Shown here piece after piece: positions 17,688-26,535 of a stretch of DNA of 64,000 bases. Source of the stretch: Kitasatospora cineracea (GTDB lineage Bacteria > Actinomycetota > Actinomycetes > Streptomycetales > Streptomycetaceae). The notes under the pieces are model-generated. The model was not told the DNA's origin. It worked only from the letters and a program-made list of their open reading frames with translations, and searched no databases. A program made the position numbers and the translations under genes. Location: the NCBI RefSeq assembly GCF_003751605.1, contig NZ_RJVJ01000002.1, forward strand, positions 1,677,001-1,741,000, given 5' to 3'. Position 1 is the stretch's first letter, and each line of letters begins with the position of its first letter.

Positions 17688-17776
17688 CGCGTCACCCCTC
17701 TGCTCCGCCACTCCCCCAGCCTGCCCGCCACCGGCGCCACCGGCAGCCCGGCCCGCGCGGCCGGGGGAAGGACGGC

Positions 17777-18205
17777 TCAGTGCCCGCGGTCCGCGGCCGG
17801 CTCCTCCCGGGGCGGCCCGGCCGGCCCCGGCACGCTCTCCACCAGCCCGGACGGCTCCGGGCCCGGCCGGTACCAGGCCACCACCGGCTGCGAGAAGTGA
17901 GCGGGCGCCCGGCCGGCGACCGGGTGGCTGCTGAACAGGCCGACGCACCGCACCGCGGGCAGCCGCTCCTCCGGCCCCGGCCCTCCCCGGACCCCGTCCT
18001 CCGGGTGCTCCCGCACCGGCTCCCCCAGGTGCACCGGCAGCGACGGTTACTGCCGCGCGGCGGCGCCCCGCAGGTTCCCGACGCTCCGGTCGTCGACCCG
18101 GCGGCACGGGTGGCGCTCCGGCACGCCCCCGCACGTGGCGGACGTCCTCACCTCGTCGAGGCGGATCGAACGGCCGGAGGACGGCAGCACTTCGGTCAGC
18201 GGCAT
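17777..18205 (-). pseudogene. Possible small gene interrupted by a TAA codon
   Basis: From the ATG at 18205 a frame with about 96% G or C at third positions runs 52 codons to TAA (18047-18049). It continues in the same frame for 90 more codons to 17777 (ending PAADRGH). Because nearly every third base is G or C on both sides of the TAA, one coding sequence of about 142 residues broken by a single substitution is a reasonable reading. No ribosome binding site and no known domain are seen. It could equally be two tiny unrelated frames or non-coding. Confidence 0.3.
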
Positions 18206-18267
18206 GCCCGGAGACTGCCGGCCCGCGGCCCGCCGTCCGGGACCGGCGGTCCGGGCCCCGCGCACCG

Positions 18268-18315
18268 CACGGCGCGGGGCGCCCACCGGGATCCCGGTGG
18301 GCGCCCCGCGCCGTG
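18268..18315. terminator. 48-bp perfect palindrome
   Basis: Every base from 18268 to 18291 pairs with 18292 to 18315, giving a 24-bp arm with the centre GGGATCCC. As RNA it would be a very stable hairpin. No intact gene ends beside it: the possible broken gene on the left starts 63 bases away and the HEAT-like gene on the right starts 185 bases away. It is probably the terminator of a gene lost or displaced when the island to its right arrived. Confidence 0.65.
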
Positions 18316-18499
18316 GAGCGGTGCCGACGGTGCGTACTGGCGGAGCGTACTTATTCCTGGCCTGCGCTAATCCTGTGCCGCCAGGGCCTCCCAGCGTTCG
18401 CGTGCTGCCGCCACAGGGCGCTGTCCGCGGCTCCTGGCATGATCAGCCGCACGTTCGATCCGTTCCTTCAGCGTCACTGCGTCGGCCGGAGGAACTGCC

Positions 18500-19519
18500 G
18501 TGGAGGTTGTTGGGGTGCACTGGTGGGAGAACGACCCGGCATACCGGGCGGTGGTGCGGGCGTTCGTGGACGGGGATCCGCTGGACCAGGTGGGAGGACC
18601 CCTCGACGTCCGTGCGGTGGTGGCCGGTATCCGGCCCGAGGCCAAGGACGGGTTCCTGCTGGAGGAGGTGCCATGGGACCGCTTCCCGGACGGCATCCGT
18701 GTTCGAGAGGACCTGGAGCGGCTGCGCTCGGGCGACCCTGCCGCTGTCCAAGGCGCCCTCGGCATGCTCATCGGCATGTGTGCCAACGACATGAGGGCGG
18801 CGGTGGCGCCAGCGGTGCCCTTCCTGATCCGGGTTGGAGTCGGCGCGGAGGCCGGCCGCGCCGAGGCTCTGGCCGTGGTGGCCGAAGGGGCGCGCATGCG
18901 GCACCAGGGTGTGTGCACGCGTGCTGACATGTTGCGGTTCCGCGGCGATGACGAATGGTCGTTCGAGGTCACCGGATACCTGCAGAACTGGTCAGTGCAG
19001 GCCGCCCGCTACGCGATCGCCGCGGACACCGACCTCCTTCTGCCTCTCCTCGACGATCCCGAGATCACGGTGCGTATCGCCAGTGCCTACGTACTGGCGG
19101 CCGCCGCCGACCGCGCGCAGGACATTCTCATCGCGTTCCACACCCGCATGCTCGCCGAGCACGACCCGGCCGTACGCGCGGGCCTGGTACTGGCAATCGC
19201 GGAGCTGGCCCGGGCACACCCGGATTCGCAGACGATGGCGTGGATTCAGGCCAGCTGGTCCGATCCCGCACGGCCGCCCGAGGTACGCGTGTGCGCCGCG
19301 CTGGGGTGGATGTGCCTCACCGGCGAGCCGATCCCGGACGAACTGCGCGCCATGCTGGACGACCTCGCGACCGACGAGACAGTTCAGCTGATGGCACCGC
19401 TGCCGTGGATGCGCGCAGTCGAGAATGGCAGAAGCAGCGGCCTGCACCGCTGCCTGCGCGCCATGCTGCACCCCGACACGCCTGACACCGAAGTTGGCTG
19501 CGACGACCCGTGGTCCTGA
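18500..19519 (+). CDS. HEAT-repeat-like hypothetical protein
   Basis: A 339-residue helical protein. Pairs of helices recur: VQAARYAIAADTDLLLPLLD, TVRIASAYVLAAAADRAQDI, PAVRAGLVLAIAELARAH, PEVRVCAALGWMCL. This resembles the HEAT-like repeat proteins that are numerous in Streptomyces. Such repeats usually bind proteins or nucleic acids; no enzyme motif is present. GTG start with GGAGGA eight bases upstream. It reads toward the recombination module and ends 52 bases from the stop of the zinc-ribbon gene. Base composition matches the island rather than the chromosome, so it is probably cargo. Confidence 0.6.
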   Translation: MEVVGVHWWENDPAYRAVVRAFVDGDPLDQVGGPLDVRAVVAGIRPEAKDGFLLEEVPWDRFPDGIRVREDLERLRSGDPAAVQGALGMLIGMCANDMRAAVAPAVPFLIRVGVGAEAGRAEALAVVAEGARMRHQGVCTRADMLRFRGDDEWSFEVTGYLQNWSVQAARYAIAADTDLLLPLLDDPEITVRIASAYVLAAAADRAQDILIAFHTRMLAEHDPAVRAGLVLAIAELARAHPDSQTMAWIQASWSDPARPPEVRVCAALGWMCLTGEPIPDELRAMLDDLATDETVQLMAPLPWMRAVENGRSSGLHRCLRAMLHPDTPDTEVGCDDPWS

Positions 19520-19570
19520 CCGCGCCCAACTCGGCCAAATACCGCTGCCCGCAGGCTCCGCGAACAGGAT

Positions 19571-21847
19571 TTAGCTTCCCACCTGCGTCGAAGAGTCACG
19601 AGAGGCGAGATAGCTGGTCCAGTCACGCTTGACCAGTCTGACCCAGCGGACGGCGGTAGTGATGTGGATACCAAGGAGGTCGGCAAGAACGGCAGCGGGT
19701 AGGTCGCTGGCCAGTGCGCACAAGGCGCCGTTGCGCGCCGGACGTACCCGGATGCCGAGTTGGTTGAGCTTGAGTGTGAGTCGTCCGTGGTCCATTCCTC
19801 CTCCTGGGCCGGTGCCGGGGAAGAGCAGGTGACTGTCCTTGACCAGTCCGCGCAGGGCGGAGCGGCTGGTGACCGGCGCGGCGGCGAGTCGCTGGAATAG
19901 GTCGGCCAGCGGCGGCGGGAGAAGCATGGGGCTCTCCTCAAGGGTCAGGTAGGTATGCGCCCCCTTCGTGGTGAGCTGCGAACGAGTGATCCTGACGATG
20001 TGCTGAGGAACTTGGCCGTAGAGGAGGACGAGGCTCCCAGCGACCCGCAGTTGCAGCGGGATCTCGTCGTTGCTCAGGCATTGCCGTAGCAGTTGCCAGC
20101 GGTGGTCGTCGGTGAGGATTTCGTCGGGATCTTCTCGGCTTCCAAGCCAAGGAACGGTGAGTTCGGCGGCGAGCCGCCGACTGTGGGCCCAAAGGAGGAA
20201 GTCCCGAAGGCGGTAATGCGTGGTGGTTCCGCCGTCCAGCCAGGCGTCAACGTGTGCTTGGGTTGCTGTCCCCAGAGTGAGGTTGCACCCGTCGAGCCAG
20301 GTCAGGAAGTTGATCGCGATGAGGATGCGGGCCCGTGCGTATTTTCGAACGCTCGGGGTGGATTCGTGATGCTGGCTGCGGCTGCGTGCCCGCCTCAGTA
20401 CAGACCATGAGGCGTAGGGACGGATGAGCCGGGCGATGTGCGCGGGTTGCTTGGCCAGCATGGCTTCCAGCCAGGAGGGAACACTGTCGAGATACTCGTC
20501 GCGGTCGGGGAGAATCTCAGAGGCCATCAAGGCGCGTCGCAGATAGTGGACGTGTTGTCGGGCCGGAAGTTCGTCGAGGACGGCGTGGGTGATCTCCTCG
20601 TGCTCGCGGGCGAGGCGGCCCAGAAGGCTCAGCCACTCGGCGCGATAGAGCAGTAGCAAGACCTGGTAGGCGTCGGGCCCAGTGCTCAGGAGAGCGAGAA
20701 GGGGTTCGAGCTGGGCCCGGACCTGCCCGTTCTGGTCGGACAGAAGGCTCCGCAGGCGCCGCTCGACAACGCATCGCGGGCACTGTTTGTCGGAGAAAAG
20801 GGCGTCGAAGCGGCCACAGCGCGTGCAGATCCACTCGCGGGCGTCGCCGGCGCACGGACCGCAGATTTTCTGTCCGGAGGCGTCGAGGCCGATGAGCGGG
20901 CGGCGTTCCGCGCACTGGGCACAGGCCGCCGGGCGGTGGCGGATCTTGGTGTGGCACGGGCCGCAGACATTGCCGAGAGGAAGGCGGGAATGGATCCGCC
21001 GTTCCTTGTTGCACGATGCGCAGAGCTTTCGGGGTCGACCGCGCCCGCGGCAAGACCCACAGCGCGGCTGGCCCGTCGCCAGCCCGTCTCGGCAACGCCG
21101 CTGCTGTCCGCAGTCGATGCAGACGAGCACAAGTGGAACCCAACAGCGGCCGCACAGCCTGGCGCCTGTCGCCCTGTCTCGGCGGACACTCGATTGGATC
21201 CGACCGCAGTGTTCACACTCGGCTACACGCGCGAGGTGGTAGCAACGTGAGCACAGGGGTCCGTTGTCAGTGACTGCGTGGACGGGCATGTCGCGGCCGC
21301 ACGAGCAGCATGGCCGAGGGCGACGCGGCAGACAGGCTTGGCACATTGGGCTTCCGTCCCGTCATGCAGCCACTCGTCTTGTCCTGCCGCAGACGGAGCA
21401 TTCTTCCCAGAAGGAGGTGTCTCGCTGGAGGCACGTCTGGCAGACCGGTTGCCCATCGGTATCTCGCCGGGCGACTTGCCGGAGTTCGCCGCAGCGTGTG
21501 CACGGGCGAAGGTGCTGTTGGCAGTAGCAGTAGGTGCAGAAGCGGCCCTCCTTCGCTAGATGTCGGAGGGCCTTCTCCCGGGCACAGGCGACACAGCGGG
21601 CGCGTCGGACACTTGGATGGTCAGCGGCCAAGGAGTCCAGCAACCGTAGCCGAGAGGCCGGGCCATCCGACTTCCCCGAAATGAGGGCGTCAGGATGCGT
21701 CTGGAGGTAGACCAACAACTCACTGGCGCCTGCGCGACGGACCCGCAATTCGTCCAACCGCGCCGCGAGATAGCCGGTGTCAGCCGCAGGCAGGAGGGTG
21801 TGCAGGGTGTCGACAAGGGCGGTCCGGATCTCCACCGGAATGCTCAC
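19571..21847 (-). pseudogene. Zinc-ribbon array / recombinase-like protein, interrupted by one in-frame TGA
   Basis: From the GTG at 21847 (GTGA overlap with the XRE gene) a 758-codon frame is open except for TGA at 21364-21362 (codon 162). The flanks match across it: CGRTRRVAA, stop, RDGSPMCQACL mirrors the complete CGELRQVARRDTDGQPVCQTCL just before. That suggests Arg CGA became TGA. Residues ~85-350 hold about 18 CxxC motifs (CTYC, CTRC, CQTC, CSVC, CQAC, CSRC, CEHC and so on), that is about nine zinc ribbons. The C-terminal ~250 residues resemble a tyrosine-recombinase core (RVAGSLVLLYGQ, then LLFPG, then VLADLLGI) but lack the R, HxxR and Tyr residues. Downstream of the stop, an ATG at 21346 could restart a 591-residue product. 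Function unknown; likely an accessory factor of the recombinase. Confidence 0.7.
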
Positions 21848-22170
21848 AGTCCCTCCGGACGCCGGATGGAGGTTCGACGGATCTCCGGTGCTGCATTGGT
21901 CGGCGCGGCGGTACCCGTCTTCCGCAACTGCTGGTGGACCACGGTGATTTCGATCAAGTCCTGCACCTGGCAGTCCAGGATGTCGCAGAGCGCCGCAAGA
22001 GTATCCATGGACATCCTCTGTGGTGCCTGGGTGACCATGCGGAAGACCTGCTCCCGGGAAAGGTGCACACCGCGCTCGGCGAGCAGGGGCACCAGGTCCG
22101 TAGTGGCGAACATGCCGCGCTCGGCCATGACCTGACGCAGGTGCCAGTGGTAACCCATCTTGCGGATCAC
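21844..22170 (-). CDS. XRE-family transcriptional regulator
   Basis: A 108-residue Cro/C1-type protein. The helix-turn-helix spans LVPLLAERGVHLSREQVFRM, followed by the typical SMDTLAALCDILDCQVQDLI. The GTG at 22170 was chosen because it overlaps the recombinase stop as GTGA; a start at 22182 would add four residues. Its own stop overlaps the next GTG in the same way (21844-21847), so the three genes form one tightly coupled operon. It presumably controls the module's expression, or acts as a DNA-bending partner of the recombinase; both are inference. Confidence 0.85.
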   Translation of the reverse strand: MIRKMGYHWHLRQVMAERGMFATTDLVPLLAERGVHLSREQVFRMVTQAPQRMSMDTLAALCDILDCQVQDLIEITVVHQQLRKTGTAAPTNAAPEIRRTSIRRPEGL

Positions 22171-23309
22171 GATGCACCCCACAGATTGCCCTGCCGCTCC
22201 AGCGAACGCTTCAGCAGACGGTTTCTGTACTCATCGCCGACCCCGGCGTAGAGCGCAGTCGTGGAGGCATACTCATGGCCTACCTGGTCCTGGACGAATC
22301 GCTCGGGGTAGTCGAACTCGATCAAGTGCGTGACGTACGAGTGGCGCAGAAAATGCAGGTCCAGCTCTACTGGAAGGCCAGCGGCGTCTCGCGCATCTAC
22401 GGACGCCTCATTGACCGACCGGCGTGAGAGGCGATCACAGCGCTCGGTCACCCACAGGGCCGGCAGCTTCCCTGGATTGAACAGTGGGCGGGCCTCGTCC
22501 AGCCACTGGTCAAGGACCGGAACAATCCAGTCCATCTCCGGCACTGTCAGCACGGTCCGCCGCTTCGGCTGGCTCCCCCGAGACGACTTGCCCCAGCGCA
22601 CGAACAACGCCCCGAAGCGGCCGTACTGAGCGGCCTTTGGGTTGTGTCGAAGGTCCGTCAGGTCCAGCCCCCATGCCTCCCGCCGCCGCAGCCCGAACGC
22701 ATAGACCGCCTTGAGCAGCGCGGCGTCTCTCATCGCGGCGAGGGCCCCCTTGCGGCCGCGGTCTCGAATCTCCTGCACCCGTCCGTCCGCCGCATCGAAC
22801 AGCGCCTGGACCTCGTCGTAGGTCAACGGGCGCCGACGTGGGTCTCCCTCGTAGTCCGTGACGTGCGCGACGGTGTTCCACTCATGCAGGATCTGCGTCG
22901 GAATCTGACCGAACTCCCCTTCGCAGACGCGCTGCCACCCGTAACGGGCGTCGGTGACGTACTCCATGAACAACCGCAGCGTGTTCTGGTAGCCACGCGC
23001 CGTCGAGACCACGATCGGGTGCGGCTGAGAGCGCAGGTGATCAATGAAGGCCTCTACCTCGGCCGCCTGCCACTGCCACGGGTACTCGTTGGTGTAAGCC
23101 GCGAATCGCTTCACCAGTTCGATTCGCGCCTGAATAGTCGTCGCCTTCAGGAACCGGGTCCGCTGCTGCACCGCCCAGCCTTCAAGCATCGCTCTGAACA
23201 CAGCCGGCGGCGGGTCGAGGTGTACGACACCCGAGACCATCACCAACGACGCTGCCCCAGGCAGGTTTGCCGTTCTCGTCACGATGCATTCAACGCAACA
23301 TCGATGCAT
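22167..23309 (-). CDS. Tyrosine-type site-specific recombinase
   Basis: A 380-residue integrase-family protein with all catalytic positions visible. Arg I is in YAFGLRRREAWGLDLTDL, the HxxR box is in LDLHFLRHSYVTHL, the second His is in QVGHEYAST, and the nucleophile Tyr is in TALYAGV. The N-terminal half (FLKATTIQARIELVKRFAAY, then VEAFIDHLRSQ) is the SAM-like core-binding domain. It should cut and rejoin DNA at the island's own site. The first codons from the ATG at 23309 lack a ribosome binding site, so translation may begin later, for example around 23240. GATGCAT repeats overlap its 5' end. First gene of the three-gene module. Confidence 0.88.
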   Translation of the reverse strand: MHRCCVECIVTRTANLPGAASLVMVSGVVHLDPPPAVFRAMLEGWAVQQRTRFLKATTIQARIELVKRFAAYTNEYPWQWQAAEVEAFIDHLRSQPHPIVVSTARGYQNTLRLFMEYVTDARYGWQRVCEGEFGQIPTQILHEWNTVAHVTDYEGDPRRRPLTYDEVQALFDAADGRVQEIRDRGRKGALAAMRDAALLKAVYAFGLRRREAWGLDLTDLRHNPKAAQYGRFGALFVRWGKSSRGSQPKRRTVLTVPEMDWIVPVLDQWLDEARPLFNPGKLPALWVTERCDRLSRRSVNEASVDARDAAGLPVELDLHFLRHSYVTHLIEFDYPERFVQDQVGHEYASTTALYAGVGDEYRNRLLKRSLERQGNLWGAS

Positions 23310-23439
23310 CGGTTACGCCTGAACTCATAGCGATGCAGGCCAGAAACGACGGAGAGGGGACCGCTCAGTGGGCGGTCCCCTCTCCTACCTGCAGGTCAGC
23401 GACCTCAGCGACTGATGCTCAGTGATGCATCAGACGCAA
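23283..23439. repeat. Cluster of GATGCAT repeats at the right edge of the island
   Basis: GATGCAT-N3-ACGCAA occurs twice in direct orientation, at 23283-23298 and 23424-23439. A further palindromic CGATGCATCG lies at 23302-23311, and GATGCA recurs near 23332. The copies flank the nrdJ terminator hairpin and overlap the recombinase gene start. They are candidates for recombinase binding or crossover sites, or for operators of the XRE protein. Confidence 0.45.
23351..23385 (-). terminator. Terminator of nrdJ
   Basis: GGAGAGGGGACCGC (23351-23364) pairs perfectly with 23372-23385 across a seven-base loop, about 66 bases after the nrdJ stop codon. It also isolates nrdJ transcription from the recombination module that follows on the same strand. 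Confidence 0.85.
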
Positions 23440-23451
23440 TTCCGCTCGTTT

Positions 23452-26325
23452 TCAGCTGCAGCCGCTGGTGGAGCCGCAGCCCTCGCAGAGGTAGCAGCTG
23501 CCGGCGCGGCGCATCTTGGTGCCGCAGGAGAAGCAGAGCGGGGCGTCGGCGTTCAGGCCGAGGCGGATCTCGGCGAGTTCGGTCGAGTTGTGGGCGGCCG
23601 GGGCGGGCTTGGGCTGCTCGACGACCGGGAGGGCGACGTGCGGCTTCTCCGGGGCGAGCGGGGCGGACTGGGCCAGCGACTCGATGTCGAGGTCGTCCTC
23701 GGTCGGCTCGTAGGAGCCGGTCTCCAGGTGCCGGGTGCGCTCCTCGACGGAGTGGATGCCCAGCGCGGAGCGGGTCTCGAAGGGCAGGAAGTCGAGGGCC
23801 AGGCGGCGGAAGATGTAGTCCACGATGGACTGCGCCATCCGCACGTCGGGGTCGTCGGTCAGGCCGGCCGGCTCGAAGCGCATGTTGGTGAACTTGGCGA
23901 CGTACGTCTCCAGCGGGACGCCGTACTGCAGGCCGACCGAGACCGCGATGGAGAAGGCGTCCATCATGCCCGCGAGGGTCGAGCCCTGCTTGGACATCTT
24001 GAGGAAGACCTCGCCGAGGCCGTCGTCCGGGTAGGAGTTGGCGGTCATGTAGCCCTCGGCGCCGCCGACCGTGAAGGAGGTGGTGATGCCGGGGCGGCCC
24101 TTGGGCAGGCGCTTGCGGGTCGGCCGGTACTCGACGACCTTCTCCACCGCAGGGGCTGGGGCGGGGACCGAAGCGGCCGCCGGGGCCTTGGTCTTGGCCG
24201 AGAGCGGCTGGCCGACCTTGCAGTTGTCGCGGTAGATCGCCAGCGCCTTGACGCCGAGCTTCCACGCCTCGAAGTAGATCTCCTCGACGTCCTCGACGGT
24301 GGCGTTCTCCGGCATGTTGACGGTCTTGGAGATGGCGCCGGAGATCCACGGCTGGATCGCGGCCATCATCCGGACGTGGCCCATCGGGGAGATCGACCGC
24401 TCGCCCATCGCGCAGTCGAACACCTCGTAGTGGGCGCTCTTAAGGCCGGGCGCGTCGATGACGTTCCCGTGCTCGGCGATGTGCGCGACGATCGCCTCGA
24501 CCTGCTCGTCCTGGTAGCCCAGGCGCTTCAGGGCGCGCGGGACGGTGCCGTTGACGATCTGCATCGAGCCGCCGCCGACCAGCTTCTTGAACTTGACCAG
24601 GGCCAGGTCGGGTTCGACGCCGGTGGTGTCGCAGTCCATCATCAGGCCGATGGTGCCGGTCGGGGCCAGCACCGAGGCCTGCGCGTTGCGGAAGCCGTTC
24701 CGCTCGCCGAGCCGGACCACGTCGGCCCAGGTGTCGTTGGCGACCGCCCAGACCGGGGCGTCCAGGTCGTCCAGCGGGGCGACGGCGGCCGAGGCGTCGG
24801 CGTGCTGCTGCATGACCCGGCGGTGCGGGGCGGCGTTGCGGGCGTAGCCGTCGTACGGGCCGACCACGCCGGCGAGTTCGGCGGAGCGGCGGTAGGCGGT
24901 GCCGGTCATCAGCGAGGTGATCGCGCCGGCCAGGGCGCGGCCGCCGGTGGAGTCGTAGGCGTGGCCGGTGGCCATCAGCAGGGCGCCGAGGTTGGCGTAG
25001 CCGATGCCGAGCTGGCGGTAGGCGCGGGTGGTCTCGCCGATCTTCTCGGTCGGGAAGTCGGCGAAGCAGATCGAGATGTCCATCGCGGTGATGACCAGCT
25101 CGACGACCTTGGCGAAGGCGGCCGCGTCGAAGGAGTCGTCGTCGCGGAGGAACTTCATCAGGTTCAGCGAGGCGAGGTTGCAGCTGGAGTTGTCCAGGTG
25201 CATGTACTCGGAGCACGGGTTGGAGGCGTTGATCCGGCCGGACTCGGGGCAGGTGTGCCAGTGGTTGATCACCGAGTCGTACTGGATGCCCGGGTCGGCG
25301 CAGGCCCACGCGGCCTCGGCCATCTTGCGGAACAGGCCCTTGGCGTCGACGGTCTCGATGACCTCGCCGGTCTTGCGGCCGCGCAGGCCGAAGGGGGTGC
25401 CGTTCTCCACCGCGGTCATGAACTCGTCGTTCACGCGGACCGAGTTGTTGGCGTTCTGGTACTGGACGGAGGTGATGTCGTCGCCGCCCAGGTCCATGTC
25501 GAACCCGGCGTCGCGCAGCGCGCGGATCTTCTCCTCCTCCTTCACCTTGGTCTCGATGAAGGCCTCGACGTCCGGGTGGTCGACGTCCAGCACGACCATC
25601 TTGGCGGCCCGGCGGGTCGCGCCGCCGGACTTGATGGTGCCGGCCGAGGCGTCGGCGCCGCGCATGAAGGAGACCGGGCCGGAGGCGTTGCCGCCGGAGG
25701 AGAGCAGTTCCTTGGAGGAGCGGATCCGGGAGAGGTTCAGGCCGGCGCCGGAGCCGCCCTTGAAGATCATCCCCTCCTCCTTGTACCAGTCGAGGATCGA
25801 CTCCATGGAGTCGTCGACGGACAGGATGAAGCAGGCCGAGACCTGCTGGGGCTGCTGGGTGCCGACGTTGAACCAGACCGGCGAGTTGAAGCTGAACACC
25901 TGGTGGAGGAGGGCGTGGGTCAGCTCGTGCTCGAACACCTCGGCGTCGTCCGGGGACGCGAAGTAGCCGTGCTTCTCGCCGGCGGCGCGGTAGGTCAGCA
26001 CCACCCGGTCGATGATCTGCTTCAGGCTCCACTCGCGCTGCGGGGTGCCGACCGCGCCGCGGAAGTACTTGCTGGTGACGATGTTGACCGCGTTGACCGA
26101 CCAGAAGTCGGGGAACTCGACGCCGCGCTGCTCGAAGTTGATCGATCCGTCGCGCCAGTTGGTCATCACGACGTCACGGCGCTGCCAGGTGACGGCGTCG
26201 TACGGGTGGACCCCGGGGGTGGTGTAGATGCGCTCCAGCCGCAGCCCGGCCTTGGGGGCCTTGGCTCCCTTCGCGGCCTTGTCCGACTTCGACCCTCGTG
26301 CGGACCCGCTCGTGGTGTCTGTCAC
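23452..26325 (-). CDS. nrdJ: Vitamin B12-dependent (class II) ribonucleotide reductase
   Basis: Adenosylcobalamin-dependent reductase that turns ribonucleotides into deoxyribonucleotides without needing oxygen; 957 residues, usual for the Streptomyces form. The N-terminal region (IYTTPGVHPYDAVTW) is characteristic. NPCSEYMHLDNSSCNLASLN near residue 390 carries the active-site Asn-Cys-Glu set, and the glycyl-like GSGAGLNLSRIR precedes it. The C terminus is a four-cysteine zinc ribbon (CFSCG, then CYLCEGCG) ending in SGCS, which holds the thioredoxin-reduced cysteines. GTG at 26325 with a GGAGGAGC stretch upstream was chosen over an earlier in-frame codon. It follows nrdR on the same strand after 210 bases. 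No cobalamin riboswitch was seen. Confidence 0.96.
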   Translation of the reverse strand: MTDTTSGSARGSKSDKAAKGAKAPKAGLRLERIYTTPGVHPYDAVTWQRRDVVMTNWRDGSINFEQRGVEFPDFWSVNAVNIVTSKYFRGAVGTPQREWSLKQIIDRVVLTYRAAGEKHGYFASPDDAEVFEHELTHALLHQVFSFNSPVWFNVGTQQPQQVSACFILSVDDSMESILDWYKEEGMIFKGGSGAGLNLSRIRSSKELLSSGGNASGPVSFMRGADASAGTIKSGGATRRAAKMVVLDVDHPDVEAFIETKVKEEEKIRALRDAGFDMDLGGDDITSVQYQNANNSVRVNDEFMTAVENGTPFGLRGRKTGEVIETVDAKGLFRKMAEAAWACADPGIQYDSVINHWHTCPESGRINASNPCSEYMHLDNSSCNLASLNLMKFLRDDDSFDAAAFAKVVELVITAMDISICFADFPTEKIGETTRAYRQLGIGYANLGALLMATGHAYDSTGGRALAGAITSLMTGTAYRRSAELAGVVGPYDGYARNAAPHRRVMQQHADASAAVAPLDDLDAPVWAVANDTWADVVRLGERNGFRNAQASVLAPTGTIGLMMDCDTTGVEPDLALVKFKKLVGGGSMQIVNGTVPRALKRLGYQDEQVEAIVAHIAEHGNVIDAPGLKSAHYEVFDCAMGERSISPMGHVRMMAAIQPWISGAISKTVNMPENATVEDVEEIYFEAWKLGVKALAIYRDNCKVGQPLSAKTKAPAAASVPAPAPAVEKVVEYRPTRKRLPKGRPGITTSFTVGGAEGYMTANSYPDDGLGEVFLKMSKQGSTLAGMMDAFSIAVSVGLQYGVPLETYVAKFTNMRFEPAGLTDDPDVRMAQSIVDYIFRRLALDFLPFETRSALGIHSVEERTRHLETGSYEPTEDDLDIESLAQSAPLAPEKPHVALPVVEQPKPAPAAHNSTELAEIRLGLNADAPLCFSCGTKMRRAGSCYLCEGCGSTSGCS

Positions 26326-26535
26326 TGCTCCTGCTCCTCCTCCTGGGCAAACGCCCGAAGTGCCCGAAAAAGTCCGGGCACGACTGGTTCGTTCCGCCCG
26401 CACGCGGGCAGGGGGGAACCCCGCCACGGCGCACGGGCACGACCGGCACGGCCGGTGACTACTGCTGGCTGCTGCTGACTGCTGGAAACGCGAAAACGTG
26501 GAAACGGGAAAAAAGGGGGTGGCCGGTGCGGGCCG

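Larger units (their letters stand above)
18330..23345. mobile_element. Low-GC genomic island with a three-gene recombination module
   Basis: From about 18.33 to 23.35 kb the base composition drops visibly and AT-rich codons become common, unlike the flanks. The segment holds a HEAT-like gene (+) and, on the other strand, a tyrosine recombinase, an XRE regulator and a zinc-ribbon protein joined by GTGA overlaps. It lies between two strong hairpins: the 48-bp palindrome on the left and the nrdJ terminator on the right. No tRNA gene and no flanking direct repeat were found, so the exact ends are estimates. Boundaries could be off by 100 bases or more. Confidence 0.55.

Noticed and set aside
18330..23345. 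Integrated prophage or conjugative (AICE) element
   Set aside because: No phage structural, replication, FtsK/Tra-type or excisionase-like genes and no tRNA attachment site were found.
23422..26478. Long open frame antisense to nrdJ (over 1000 codons), and similar long antisense frames at 9424-13458, 3714-5822 and 28232-30358
   Set aside because: They mirror real high-GC genes, have Gly/Val/Arg-heavy composition, no domains and no ribosome binding sites.
26326..26535. Possible cobalamin riboswitch before nrdJ
   Set aside because: No B12-box-like conserved core was seen; the reductase itself uses B12, so this control would not be expected.
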